In this document: piece by piece, positions 41,753 through 51,557 of the stretch
Layout: every line of letters starts with the position of its first letter
Position numbering within the stretch: the first letter of the stretch is position 1
Assembly: GCF_036855935.1 (NCBI RefSeq)
Contig: NZ_JASPFK010000001.1
Coordinates: forward strand, 779,501-843,500
Length of the DNA: 64,000 nt
Direction: 5' to 3'
From: Sphingomonas sp. LR60
GTDB lineage: Bacteria > Pseudomonadota > Alphaproteobacteria > Sphingomonadales > Sphingomonadaceae
The notes under the pieces: generated by a model
Seen by the model: only the letters and a program-made list of their open reading frames with translations
What the model was told of the DNA's origin: nothing
Databases searched by the model: none
Made by a program: the position numbers and the translations under genes

Positions 41753-42384
41753 TGGGGTTCGTCGCGCTATTGGTGTTGGCTGCGGCGGCGTTCGCCGCGA
41801 TGGCGTTGTGGCTGCGCGTCGATCGGCTGTTGTGGTCGATGGTCGGCGCGGCACTGTGCCTCGGCGGGGTCGGCTATGCCTGGCAGGGGCGGCCGATGGT
41901 CGGCGCCGCGGCACCGCAACGCACGACCACGACTCCGCCGATCGATATCGAAGAAACGCAGCTTCGCGACAGCATGTTCGGCCGCTTCAACGCCGATACG
42001 GCCTATCTCGTCGCCGCCGACGCGATGACGCGCAGTGGCAATGACGATGCGGCGGCGCGGGTCGTGCTCGGCGGCCTGTCCAAATTGCCGCAGAGCTTCA
42101 TCCTGTGGACATGGGCCGGCGTGACGCTTGCCGCCGAAGCGGGGCATCGCGTCTCGCCGCCCGCGTTGGTCGCGTTTCGGCAGGCGGCGCGGCTTGCCCC
42201 CGAACACCCGGCACCACCTTATTATCTCGGCTTCGCCTATCTGGAGGCCGGGGACGTCGCCAAGACACGCAAGCTATGGGCGCGTGCCGTCCAGCTTTCG
42301 CCGGACGGCACGCCGTATCGTATCGAGATCGCGCGCCGGCTGGCGCTGCTCGACCGGTTGATCGCGGCCAACGACGCGCGCTGA
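41752..42384 (+). CDS. TPR-containing cytochrome c biogenesis protein (CcmI/CycH-like)
   Basis: A 210-aa protein with two N-terminal membrane helices and a C-terminal TPR-like helical repeat region (RQAARLAPEHPAPPYYLGFA, KLWARAVQLSPDGTPYRIEI). This matches the TPR part of CcmI/CycH, which holds apocytochrome c for heme ligation. The TGATG junction couples it to ccmE. ccmF, ccmG and ccmH, which usually lie between ccmE and cycH in alphaproteobacteria, are not here. Confidence 0.78.
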   Translation: MGFVALLVLAAAAFAAMALWLRVDRLLWSMVGAALCLGGVGYAWQGRPMVGAAAPQRTTTTPPIDIEETQLRDSMFGRFNADTAYLVAADAMTRSGNDDAAARVVLGGLSKLPQSFILWTWAGVTLAAEAGHRVSPPALVAFRQAARLAPEHPAPPYYLGFAYLEAGDVAKTRKLWARAVQLSPDGTPYRIEIARRLALLDRLIAANDAR

Positions 42385-42394
42385 CCGCCGCGGG

Positions 42395-42613
42395 CTATTT
42401 GCCGCGGCCGGTCTTCTCCTGAAGCGCATCGATCCGCTTCGACGCGTCGCCTTTCGTCAGCGACTCGTCGAATGGCTCGCCCGCCTCTTCGCTCAGCGTT
42501 TTCAGATAGCTCGCCTGTGCCCCGGTCATCGGCTCGTCGCCGGTGGTCCAATCGTCCGGGTCCTTTTCGGCGTTCGAGAAGGGTTCGCGCTTCGGGTTAT
42601 GGGTATCGGTCAT
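42395..42613 (-). CDS. DUF3072-domain small protein
   Basis: A 72-aa hydrophilic protein. The C-terminal half, MTGAQASYLKTLSEEAGEPF followed by LTKGDASKRIDALQ, is the DUF3072 pattern, a short SAP-like helical motif of unknown function often at the end of small stress-related proteins. It is convergent with the ccm operon, only 10 bp from its end, and divergent from kup. Confidence 0.82.
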   Translation of the reverse strand: MTDTHNPKREPFSNAEKDPDDWTTGDEPMTGAQASYLKTLSEEAGEPFDESLTKGDASKRIDALQEKTGRGK

Positions 42614-42749
42614 GGTGGCAAGGTCCTTTCGCTGAACAGAACATTTATGTTCGCGACCTGTTCCGCGTTGCGGGCGCATCGGGCGCGTGCTAGGCGCGCC
42701 AGCTTATGGCCACCAATGCGGACGACCTCTCGATAGCGGTGGCCAGCGC

Positions 42750-44670
42750 ATGAGCGTCAGCACCGTCGACCCTGCCGTCCGCGCACAAGCGGCCGCCGGG
42801 CATCATCAGCACAGCGGCAGTCTTGCCAAGCTCGCGCTCGGCGCGATCGGTGTCGTCTATGGCGACATTGGCACCAGCCCGCTCTACGCGATGAAGGAGG
42901 TGTTCGTCGGGCACCACCCGCTCGCGGTCGACCCACTGCATGTCTTTGGCGTCATCAGCCTCGTCTTCTGGTCGCTGATGCTGATCGTGACGCTCAAATA
43001 TGTGCTGATCGTGCTGCGCGCCGACAACAATGGCGAGGGCGGCAGCCTCGCGTTGCTCGCATTGATCCAGCGCCGGTCGGGCGCGGGAAAGAAATGGGGG
43101 TCGAGCCTCGTCATCCTCGGCGTGCTCGCCACCGCCTTGTTCTTCGGCGATTGCATGATCACCCCGGCGATTTCGGTGCTGTCGGCGGTCGAGGGGCTGG
43201 CGACGGTCGAACAGGGTTTCGATCTCGTTCGTGCTGCCGATCGCGGTGACGATCCTGATCGCGCTCTTCTACATGCAGTCGATCGGCACCGAGAAGGTCG
43301 GGCGGCTGTTCGGGCCGATCATGGCGGTCTATTTCGTCGTGCTCGCGGTGATGGGTGTCGCACACATCATCCAGCGTCCTGATATTCTGTTCGCGCTCAA
43401 CCCGCTCTACGCGGTGCGCTTCGCGATGAACGATGGCGGGCTGGCATTCCTCGCGCTCGGATCGGTGGTGCTCGCGGTGACCGGGGCGGAAGCGCTCTAC
43501 GCCGACATGGGCCACTTCGGCCGCCGCCCGATCGAGCTGGCGTGGCTGGCGTTCGTGCTGCCGGCGCTGATGGTCAACTATCTGGGGCAGGGCGCGTTGC
43601 TGCTGCAACAGCCGTCCGCCGCGGAAAATCCGTTCTTCCTGATGGCGCCCGAGAATTGGCGCCTTCCGCTCGTCATCCTCGCGACCATGGCGACGGTGAT
43701 CGCCAGCCAGGCGGTCATCACCGGCGCCTATTCGGTCGTCCAGCAGGCGGTGCAGCTCGGGCTGATGCCGCGTATCCGCATCACCCACACCAGCGCGTCC
43801 GAAGCGGGGCAGATCTACATCCCGGCGGCGAATTGGGCGTTGATGGTGATGGTGCTGCTGCTCGTCTTCGGTTTCGGCGAATCGTCGAACCTCGCCGCGG
43901 CTTATGGCATTGCGGTGACGGGCACGATGTTCATCTCGACCTGCATGGTCGGCGTGCTGATCCGTCGGGTCTGGCACTGGCCGCTGTGGGCGACCGCCTT
44001 GTTCGAAATTGTGTTCCTGTCGATCGACGGCCTGTATTTCGCGTCGAACCTCACCAAGGTGCCCGACGGCGGCTGGTTCCCGCTGTTGGTCGCGGTGATC
44101 GTCTTCGTGCTCCTCACCACCTGGTCGCAGGGGCGCAAGCTGATGATCGAGCGGATGCGTGAGGCGGCGATGCCGATCAAGATCTTCATCGATTCGGCGG
44201 CGACCTCGGCGACGCGCGTCTCGGGCACCGCGGTGTTCATGACCTCCACGCCGGAGGGCGTGCCGCACGCCTTGCTCCACAACCTGAAGCACAACCGCGT
44301 CCTGCACGAGCGCGTCATCCTGCTGACCGTCCGCGTCACCGACATGCCCTATTTCCCCGAGGAAGACCGCTTCCTCCACGAGGATCTGGGACAGGGCTTC
44401 CACCGCGTCATCCTGCGCTACGGCTTCATGGAGGAGCCCGACGTGCCGGCGCACCTGAAGACCTTCGACGGCTGCGGCGCGGCGTTCCGGATGATGGACA
44501 CCAGCTTCTTCCTCAGTCGCCAGACGCTGCTCGCCTCGGAGCGCCCCGGCATGGCGATCTGGCGCGAGAAGCTGTTCAGCTGGATGCTGCGCAACGCGGA
44601 AAGTGCGATGGAGTTCTTCCGTCTGCCCACCAACCGCGTGGTGGAGCTGGGCAGCCAGATCGAAATTTGA
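42750..44670 (+). pseudogene. kup: Low-affinity potassium transporter Kup, frame broken by one base
   Basis: An H+/K+ symporter of the KUP/HAK/KT family, about 639 aa when repaired, with some twelve membrane helices. The first frame gives [20 protein letters not shown] and [20 protein letters not shown]. The second continues [19 protein letters not shown] to a normal cytosolic tail ending in GSQIEI. The break lies between about 43214 and 43232; removing one base there (for example a C in GATCTCG) gives [11 protein letters not shown]. Both halves are otherwise perfect, so sequence error or a very recent mutation is likely. A 15-codon ORF (42706-42753) ends on the start codon. Confidence 0.93.
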
Positions 44671-45188
44671 CCGCCTCTTTCGAGCCTGCCCCGATCATCG
44701 TCACCGCGCTGTTCGGGCGCGAGGATCAGGCTTTCTTCGAGGCCGAGCGTCGCGCGTACTTCCCGCCCGAGCGCAACCAGCTCGCGGCGCATCTGACGAT
44801 GTTCCATCATCTCCCGCCGTCGCTCGCGCCTGAGGTAAAGCAGCGGCTGGTCGCGGAAACCCGCGGCGTTCCGGCGCCGCGCGCGCGGATCGCGGACGTG
44901 ATCTCGCTGGGTCGCGGCGTCGCCTATCGCATCGACTGCGAAGAGCTGGCCGCGATCCGCGCGAGCCTCGCCGCTGCCTTCGCCGGGCTGCTGACGCCAC
45001 AGGACGCCGGGGGTTGGCGCGCGCATGTCACGGTGCAGAACAAGGTCGAGCCGGCGGTCGCCAAGGCGCTGTTGGCCGATCTCCGCGCGACGTTCCGGCC
45101 GCGCCCGGTCGCGATCGCCGGGCTGGCGGCCTATTGGTACCGCGGCGGCCCGTGGGAATTGTTGTCGAACCATTCTTTCGCCGCTTGA
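44667..45188 (+). CDS. 2'-5' RNA ligase / phosphodiesterase superfamily protein
   Basis: A 173-aa 2H-phosphoesterase-fold protein: the two HxT motifs are HLTMF (near residue 43) and HVTVQ (near residue 122), with the expected spacing. Family members open 2',3'-cyclic phosphates or ligate 2'-5' ends; the natural substrate is unknown. The TTG start at 44667 overlaps the kup stop (TTGA), so it is translated after kup. Confidence 0.85.
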   Translation: MTASFEPAPIIVTALFGREDQAFFEAERRAYFPPERNQLAAHLTMFHHLPPSLAPEVKQRLVAETRGVPAPRARIADVISLGRGVAYRIDCEELAAIRASLAAAFAGLLTPQDAGGWRAHVTVQNKVEPAVAKALLADLRATFRPRPVAIAGLAAYWYRGGPWELLSNHSFAA

Positions 45189-45248
45189 CCGCTTTGGTTC
45201 GGCTGCTATAGCCCGCGCCTCACGAGCGCTGGTTCCCTCGCTTGACGG

Positions 45249-45325
45249 GGCGGAGTAGCTCAGCTGGTTAGAGCAGCGGAATCATAATCCGCGTGTCGGG
45301 GGTTCAAGTCCCTCCTCCGCTACCA
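45249..45325 (+). tRNA. tRNA-Met (anticodon CAT), probably elongator
   Basis: The 77-nt cloverleaf: acceptor GGCGGAG/CTCCGCT, anticodon stem GCGGA/TCCGC with loop ATCATAA (CAT), T arm GGGGTTCAAGTCCC, CCA encoded. The acceptor's first pair is G-T rather than the mismatch of initiator tRNA, and the stem lacks the three G-C pairs of initiator, so elongator Met is favoured; tRNA-Ile2 cannot be fully excluded. Confidence 0.92.
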
Positions 45326-45515
45326 TCCCCGTTTCGGGCTGGAACGGCGATCAGGCGTTCGTGAGTGTTCCTATCCCTGTCGATCCGGCGCTGGCGTAGG
45401 CGATCGATCGGTGCCCCGCAGCGATGTAACCCGCTGGATCGAGCGGCAATCTTCTATATAGCGTCGCTGCGGGCCGGCCGGGACATGGCGCCCGCGCTTT
45501 CCCCGGAGTAGTCCC

Positions 45516-46337
45516 ATGCCGCCGAACACCGCGCTCAGCGCCTTCGGATTCACCGATCTCGAATCCTCGCTCTATACCGAGCTGCTGCGGCAGGCGCCGG
45601 CCACCGGTTATCGACTGTCGCAGCGCGTCGGCAAGGCGCCGGCGAACGTCTATCAGGCGCTGAAGGTCATGGAGCAGAAGGGGGTTCTGCTCGCCAGCAA
45701 CAGCAGCGATCCGGTCACCTACACGCCGATCCCGCCCGCCGAGCTGTTCGCCTCGCTCAGGCGCGACTTCGACCGTCGCCACACCGAGGCGCTCTCGTCG
45801 CTCAGCGCGGTCTATCAGCCGACCCGCGCCGAGGAATTCTTCCAGTTGCGCTCGGTCGCGCACGTCGTGGAACGCGTCCGCGCGATGATCGCCGAGGCGC
45901 GTGAGATCGTGCTCTTCGATCTATTTCCGGCGGTCTTCGACCTCTTCGCGGAGGACATGGAAGCCGCGCGTGCGCGTGGCGTCACCGTCGCCGGGATCGC
46001 CTATCGGGAGGAACATGCCGGGCCGACCGTGCCGTTCAACCGCGAGGCGGCGTCGTTCGTCGGCGAGGGTTGGCCGGGGGTCGGCGTGCTGGTGGTCGCC
46101 GACGGCGCGCAGCAGTTGATGGCGCAATTGTCGCTCGACATGGAACATGTGCTCAACGGGCTGTGGAGCGACAGCATTTTCCAGAGCTGTTTCCTCCATT
46201 CCTATGTCGCCGCGCACATCCGCCTCGTGGCGTTCCGCGCCGATCCTTCGGATCCGCTACGCGAATTGTCGCTGCAACAGGCACAGCCGCCGGGCTTGCA
46301 GATGCTGATGGCGCAACGTGAGGGCAACGCGGGCTGA
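45516..46337 (+). CDS. TrmB-like transcriptional regulator
   Basis: A 273-aa regulator with an N-terminal winged helix (ESSLYTELLRQAPATGYRLS, VGKAPANVYQALKVMEQKG) and a larger C-terminal domain like the TrmB effector/phospholipase-D-like part (REIVLFDLFPAVFDLFAEDM). TrmB proteins sense sugars or other ligands and are best known from archaea. It lies 80 bp before lldD on the same strand, so it may control lactate use, but that is inference. The ATG at 45516 has CCGGAG upstream. Confidence 0.78.
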   Translation: MPPNTALSAFGFTDLESSLYTELLRQAPATGYRLSQRVGKAPANVYQALKVMEQKGVLLASNSSDPVTYTPIPPAELFASLRRDFDRRHTEALSSLSAVYQPTRAEEFFQLRSVAHVVERVRAMIAEAREIVLFDLFPAVFDLFAEDMEAARARGVTVAGIAYREEHAGPTVPFNREAASFVGEGWPGVGVLVVADGAQQLMAQLSLDMEHVLNGLWSDSIFQSCFLHSYVAAHIRLVAFRADPSDPLRELSLQQAQPPGLQMLMAQREGNAG

Positions 46338-46417
46338 TCGCTTTCCACGTCCGGGGCGACGAACGGAAGATCCTGGGCTAGGTAGGCGCGCGATCACCGC
46401 AGAGGACCCGGCAAGAT

Positions 46418-47563
46418 ATGGCGAAGGCAGCATCGGCGCTCGACTATCGCGACCTGGCGCGACGGCGGCTGCCGCGCTTCCTGTTCGAATATATCGATGG
46501 CGGCAGCTATGCCGAGGCGACGATGCGACGGAACGTCGAGGATCTCGCCGATATCGCCTTGCGTCAGCGCGTGCTGACCGACGTCTCGACGCTCGACCTG
46601 ACCACCGAATTGTTCGGGCGGCGGCAGGCACTGCCGGTCGCACTCGCACCGATCGGTCTGGCGGGAATGAACGCGCGCCGTGGCGAGGTGCAGGCCGCGC
46701 GCGCTGCGAACAAGGCCGGGGTGCCGTTCTGCCTTTCGACCGTCTCGGCCTGCCCGATCGGCGAGGTCGCGGCGCAGACCGACGCGCCCTTCTGGTTCCA
46801 GCTCTACATGATCCGTGACCGTGCGTTCATGAAGGACCTGCTCGCGCAGGCGCGCGCCGCCGGGTGCAGCGCGCTGATCTTCACCGTCGACATGCCGGTA
46901 CCGGGATCGCGCTATCGCGATTATCGCAGTGGACTGGCGGGCGCGCCGGGGTTGGCGGGGGCGATGCGGCGGACGTGGCAGTCGATCCTGCGTCCGCATT
47001 GGGCATGGGACGTCGGGGTACGCGGGCGTCCGCATCAATTGGGCAATGTCGCGCCGGTGCTCGGCCGCAACACCGGGCTGGAGGATTTCTTCGCCTGGAT
47101 GCGCAATAATTTCGACCCGAGCGTCTCGTGGCGCGACCTGGAGTTCATCCGCGAAAGCTGGGACGGGCCGCTGATTATCAAGGGTATTCTCGACCGCGAG
47201 GACGCCCTGGCCGCGGCGAAACTGGGTGCGGACGGGATCGTGGTGTCGAACCATGGCGGGCGGCAGCTCGACGGCGTGCCCTCGACCGCGCGCGCCTTGC
47301 CCGCGATCGCCGAGGCCGTGCGCGACCGGATGACGGTGCTGGCAGACGGTGGAGTGCGCTCGGGGCTTGACGTGGTGCGGATGTTGGCGCTGGGGGCGCA
47401 TGGCGTGCTGCTCGGACGCGCCTGGATCTATGCGCTGGCGGCGCGCGGGGAGGCGGGGGTTACCCATATGCTGCAACTCGTCGAGGCCGAGATGCGCGTC
47501 GCGATGGCGCTGACCAGTTGCACCAGCATCGACAAGATCACGGGCGACGCGCTGGTGCGGTGA
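46418..47563 (+). CDS. lldD: FMN-dependent L-lactate dehydrogenase (alpha-hydroxy-acid oxidase family)
   Basis: A 381-aa flavoenzyme that oxidises L-lactate or a related 2-hydroxy acid to the 2-oxo acid at the inner membrane. It has the FMN-binding barrel with [11 protein letters not shown] near the N-terminus and [14 protein letters not shown]. The active-site signature [15 protein letters not shown] holds the catalytic His and Arg, followed by [19 protein letters not shown]. Length matches LldD. It is preceded by a TrmB-like regulator and followed by a short palindrome (47573-47600). Confidence 0.93.
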   Translation: MAKAASALDYRDLARRRLPRFLFEYIDGGSYAEATMRRNVEDLADIALRQRVLTDVSTLDLTTELFGRRQALPVALAPIGLAGMNARRGEVQAARAANKAGVPFCLSTVSACPIGEVAAQTDAPFWFQLYMIRDRAFMKDLLAQARAAGCSALIFTVDMPVPGSRYRDYRSGLAGAPGLAGAMRRTWQSILRPHWAWDVGVRGRPHQLGNVAPVLGRNTGLEDFFAWMRNNFDPSVSWRDLEFIRESWDGPLIIKGILDREDALAAAKLGADGIVVSNHGGRQLDGVPSTARALPAIAEAVRDRMTVLADGGVRSGLDVVRMLALGAHGVLLGRAWIYALAARGEAGVTHMLQLVEAEMRVAMALTSCTSIDKITGDALVR

Positions 47564-47605
47564 GGCTTCTTGTCGCCCCGGATCATGTCCGGGGCGACGG
47601 GCTTC

Positions 47606-48715
47606 TCAGAACCACGCGCGCACCCCCAGCGCCACCACGGCGCCTCCGTCACCACCGCGCAGCCGCCGCGTCTCACCGAACGCCCGCTCCCACGACACGC
47701 CGACATAGGGCGCGAACTCGCGGCGCAGCTCATAGCGGAGCCGCAGCCCCAATTCGGCATCGACCAGCCCCGCGCCGATCCGATCCTGCGCGACATCCTG
47801 CGCCGAAAGGTTCAGTTCGGCGCGTGGTTGCAGGATCAGCCGCTGCGTGATCCGCTGGTCGTAATAGCCCTCGACGCGCGCGAGCACGTCGCCGCGATCG
47901 GAGAGGAAGGCGGTCGCCTCGACATCGAACCAATAAGGCGCGAGCCCCTCGATCCCGGCCACGGCATAGCGGCGATCCGCACCGATCTCCTGCCGGATGC
48001 CGCCCTGCACGTTGAAGTACGGCCCGATCGCCCGGCTGTAGAGCGCCTGGACTTCACCGCTGGCGCGGGTGCCCAAGCGGCCATCGCCCTCGCTCTTCAC
48101 TACCAGCCGGTCGACGTCGCCCCCGAACCATGCCTCGCCATCCCAGCGATAGCCGTCGCGCCCGCCACGCGGTTGCAATTCCGCGATGTTGAGCATCACC
48201 TGCGTGAAGGTCATTCCGCCATGTTGGTGGCGCAACCGCGCGCGCGCCGGCCCCATCGCGCCGGCACCCCAGATGCGATCGGCATAGGTCGGTGCCGGCG
48301 CTGCCGGGGCCGGAGCGTCGCCGGCCGGCAGCGCGGTGCCGCTCGCCGCAGCATCGCCCGGCGCGGCGCTGCAATGCCCCATCGCGGCATGTTCGGGCGG
48401 GCAAGGCTCGGTCGGGCCGGTCGTCGGCATCGACGCCGGCGCCTCGCAATGCCCCATCGCCGCATGTTCCGGCGAGCAGGCTGCGACCTCGGGCATCTGC
48501 ATCGGCGCCGCCGGCTTCGCTTGCTTGGCGTCCGGCACATCGCGGCGCTTCGGTTTCGCCGTCGCCTTGGGCTTTGCAGACGGCTTGGGCTTTGCAGACG
48601 GCTTGGGCTTCGCAGCCGGCTTGGGCATCGGCATCGTCATGCCCGGCATGTGCCCGGCATGATCCATCCCCTGCATCTGCGCGGCGGCGAGCGCGAGCGC
48701 GAGCGCCACGCTCAT
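47606..48715 (-). CDS. copB: Copper resistance protein B, outer membrane
   Basis: A 369-aa exported protein. A short signal (SVALALALAAAQ) leads to a Met/His-rich start (MQGMDHAGHMPGMTMPMP), a Lys/Pro repeat (KPKPSAKPKPSAKPK), and two near-identical CxPEHAAMGHC modules that look made to bind Cu(I). From about residue 145 comes the CopB domain (YADRIWGAGAMGPARARL, QHGGMTFTQVMLN), which ends as a beta-barrel in VVALGVRAWF. It overlaps copA by four bases (ATGA), forming a copAB operon. Confidence 0.93.
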   Translation of the reverse strand: MSVALALALAAAQMQGMDHAGHMPGMTMPMPKPAAKPKPSAKPKPSAKPKATAKPKRRDVPDAKQAKPAAPMQMPEVAACSPEHAAMGHCEAPASMPTTGPTEPCPPEHAAMGHCSAAPGDAAASGTALPAGDAPAPAAPAPTYADRIWGAGAMGPARARLRHQHGGMTFTQVMLNIAELQPRGGRDGYRWDGEAWFGGDVDRLVVKSEGDGRLGTRASGEVQALYSRAIGPYFNVQGGIRQEIGADRRYAVAGIEGLAPYWFDVEATAFLSDRGDVLARVEGYYDQRITQRLILQPRAELNLSAQDVAQDRIGAGLVDAELGLRLRYELRREFAPYVGVSWERAFGETRRLRGGDGGAVVALGVRAWF

Positions 48716-50486
48716 GCTGCACCCTCGTCGCGCGGGCGGACGCTGACCACCTGCATCATCCCGGCGTGCATGTGGTAGAGCATGTGGCAGTGGAAGGCCC
48801 AGTCGCCGACCGCATCGGCGGTCAGGTCGAAGGTGACGGTACCGCCGGGCTGGACCTGCACGGTGTGCTTGCGTGGGGCGTGGTCGCCGTGGCCGGTGAC
48901 CAGTTCGAAATAATGGCCGTGCAGGTGGATCGGATGACCCATCATCGTGTCGTTGACGAGCGTCACGCGCACGCGCTCGTTTTCGAGAAAGGCGAACGGT
49001 GCGGTCACCTCGTTCAATTTCTCGCCGTCGAACGCCCACATATAGCGTTCCATGTTCCCGGTCAGATGGATGCGCAGCGCGCGGGCGGGCGCGCGCACGT
49101 CGGGGTTGCGCGTCGCAGCGACGAGATCGCGATAGGTCAACACGCGGTGGTCGACCCCCGCCAGCCCCTGGCCGGGCTCGCCGGTGCGATCGACCGGCAT
49201 CGGCGCGATCGTCTGGACGGTTGGCGTGCGCTTCACCTCGGGCGCATTGGCGAAGTCGCGCATCGAATGGTTCATCGCGGCCATATCGTGACCGGCCTCC
49301 CCATGAGCCGGCATGTCGTGACCGCTCATGTCGTGCGGCGGCATCGCATCGTCGCTGCCCATCGCCATCGCGCCCATTCCCATGTCCTTCATGGTTGCGA
49401 GCGGACGCGGACGCAGCGGCGGTGCGGCGGCGCGCATCCCGACGCGTGGTGCGAGCGTGGCGAGCGCCATTCCCGATCGGTCGACGCTCTCGGCGACCAA
49501 GGCATAGGCGCGGTCGTCGGCCGGCGTGACGATCACGTCATAGGTTTCGGCGACCGCGATCTGGAGTTCGTCGACCGTCACCGGGCGCACCGCCAGCCCG
49601 TCGGCCTCGACCACCGTCATCGCCAACCCCGGCAGCCGGACGTTGAAGGTCGTCATCGCCGAGGCGTTGACCAGCCGTAGCCGCACGCGCTCGCCCGGCG
49701 TGAACAATCCCGTCCACTGGTCACGCGGGCCATGACCATTGACCAGATAGGTGTAGGTCGCGGCAGTGACGTCGGCGACATCGGCGGGGTCCATCCGCAT
49801 CTTGCCCCACGCCCGCCGCTCGCCGGCGCGCTGATCGCGCCCGGAAAGCAGCCCCGCCAGTGTCTGCTTCTGATAATTGAAGTAGCCGCCCTGCTGCTTG
49901 AGCTTGCGGAAGATCATGTGCGGGTGAAGCTGGCTATGGTCGGACAGCAGGATCACATGCTCGCGCATCGGGCCCGCGGCGTCGGGGGTCGCCGGATCGA
50001 TAACGATTGGACCATACAGCCCCATCTGTTCCTGCAACCCCGAATGGCTGTGATACCAATAGGTGCCCGCCTGCTTCACCGGAAACTCGTAGGTGAAGGT
50101 CGAGCGGGGCGCGATCCCGGGGAAGCTGACGCCGGGCACGCCGTCCATCTGGAACGGGACGAGCAACCCGTGCCAGTGGATCGAGCTTTCCTCGTCGAGC
50201 GCATTCTCGACATGCAGCCTTACCTTCTGCCCCTCGCGCAGCCGGATCAGCGGCGCGGGCACGCTGCCGTTGATGCCGATCGCATGGCTCTGCCGGCCGT
50301 CGATCGTCATCATCTGGTGCGCGATGCGAAGGTGGATGTCGTCGCCGGAAACCTCCGGGCGTGCGGCGATCCCGACGCTGCCGGCTTGCGCCCACGCCGG
50401 TGTCCATGCGCCCGCCGCCAGCACACCGCCGGCACGCAAAGGTCGCGGCGACCAAAGCGGGTCGCCGTGTCATGATCGCTCGTCAT
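48712..50486 (-). CDS. copA: Copper resistance multicopper oxidase CopA (Tat signal broken by a one-base indel)
   Basis: A periplasmic multicopper oxidase of about 591 aa that oxidises Cu(I). Copper ligands appear in SIHWHGLLV, TYWYHSHSG, HPIHLHGHYFEL and WAFHCHMLYHMHAGMMQ, and a Met/His-rich loop (MKDMGMGAMAMG, MPPHDMSGHDMP) is typical of CopA. In one frame only from the TTG at 50439, it starts in mid signal peptide. The ATG at 50486 (or 50495) gives ATRFGRRDL, and one extra T in the TTT run near 50439 restores TRFGRRDLLRAGGVLAAG, a canonical twin-arginine signal. It is divergent in function from neighbours but operonic with copB. Confidence 0.92.
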
Positions 50487-50511
50487 ATGCGTCATATAAG
50501 GTGTTGGCGCG

Positions 50512-50961
50512 TCATTGCAGCAGGTCGTCGCGCACTCGGATCGCACGGCTCGACAGGCGCACCTCGATCATGAACGCGACGAACGCCGCGATCAGCAGCG
50601 ACATCGCGAGGATGAAGCTGATCGCGACATACGGTCCGATATGGCTATGCGTCAGCGCGCCGACGAACAGCAGCGCGACGACGATGCACGTCGCCACCGC
50701 GCTCGCCACCGCAAGGAACAATGCGAAGTTGATGACGCTCATTCGCCTGGCCAGCCGGCGCAATTCCCACACCAGCCGCGCGCGTTCGTCGATGCCGATC
50801 TGCGGATGGCGCTCCTCCAGCGTCCGCACGCGGTCGATCACGCGCGACAGCCGGCCGGTCAGCACGTTGAGCAGCGCGCCGATGCCGGTCAGCACGAAGA
50901 CCGGGCTCAGCGAGGCCTGGATCGCCTCGGCGATGGTGGGCAGGGCAGGGGCATAGGGCAT
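50512..50961 (-). CDS. DUF2721-family membrane protein
   Basis: A 149-aa membrane protein with three hydrophobic spans (SPVFVLTGIGALLNVL, VINFALFLAVASAVATCIVV and ISFILAMSLLIAAFVAFMI) and the conserved basic segment TGRLSRVIDRVRTLE, the DUF2721 signature. Function is unknown. It lies only 16-25 bp upstream of the copA start on the same strand, so it may be co-transcribed with copAB. Confidence 0.82.
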   Translation of the reverse strand: MPYAPALPTIAEAIQASLSPVFVLTGIGALLNVLTGRLSRVIDRVRTLEERHPQIGIDERARLVWELRRLARRMSVINFALFLAVASAVATCIVVALLFVGALTHSHIGPYVAISFILAMSLLIAAFVAFMIEVRLSSRAIRVRDDLLQ

Positions 50962-51115
50962 TGCGGCATGTTGTGGCGCGTCGTGGCGCGATCGACAACG
51001 ACGGATGACAAATTGTTACGCTGTCGGCCGGATCGTTGAAGCGGCGCGGCGCGTACGTATCTCGGGATACGGTCACCGGGCAGCATGGTCCGGGGCCGAC
51101 GCAAGGAGAAACGCC

Positions 51116-51550
51116 ATGATCGTCTCGATCGTCGCCGGGCTGCTGCTCGGCACCCCCATCGCCGAAGAGGCACACCGAGTGCAGATGGACCATCGCGGAC
51201 AACAGGTCGACGTCACATACCGGAGCGCGGTCGACGTTACGCACAAGCAGGTCGGCGCGGTCGGCGCGCCCGGCCGCCCGACCGCGCTGCGCTGCGCCTG
51301 GACCGCCTCGGTCGACGTCCATCGCGAGGCGCGCCACGCCGCCGGACATGTGATGGCGCGCACGATCAGCGCCGACGCGCCGCTGACCGGCAGCCGTCCG
51401 GGCTGGTGCGATACGCAGCGCGACGCGATCGCGCAGGATATCGCGGCGCGCAGCGGCAAGGTCCGCGACCATTTGCTCGCGGTCGCCGCGCGCGATCAGG
51501 ATGCGCTGGTCGCCGAACTCGACGCCGCGCACGACCGGGTCCGCGGCTGA
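51116..51550 (+). CDS. Uncharacterised protein with possible N-terminal export signal
   Basis: A 144-aa protein from the ATG at 51116, which follows AAGGAG at six bases. It starts with a short hydrophobic segment (MIVSIVAGLLLGTPIAEEA) that could be a weak signal peptide. The rest is hydrophilic, with two cysteines (LRCAWTA, GWCDTQ) that could pair. No family is recognised. It sits seven bases before the next gene on the same strand and probably shares its transcript. Confidence 0.65.
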   Translation: MIVSIVAGLLLGTPIAEEAHRVQMDHRGQQVDVTYRSAVDVTHKQVGAVGAPGRPTALRCAWTASVDVHREARHAAGHVMARTISADAPLTGSRPGWCDTQRDAIAQDIAARSGKVRDHLLAVAARDQDALVAELDAAHDRVRG

Positions 51551-51557
51551 GGTGCGG

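Noticed and set aside
47573..47600. Palindrome after lldD as an intrinsic terminator
   Set aside because: It is the CCCCGGATCATGTCCGGGG version of the dispersed repeat family and lacks a U tract; a terminator role cannot be shown.
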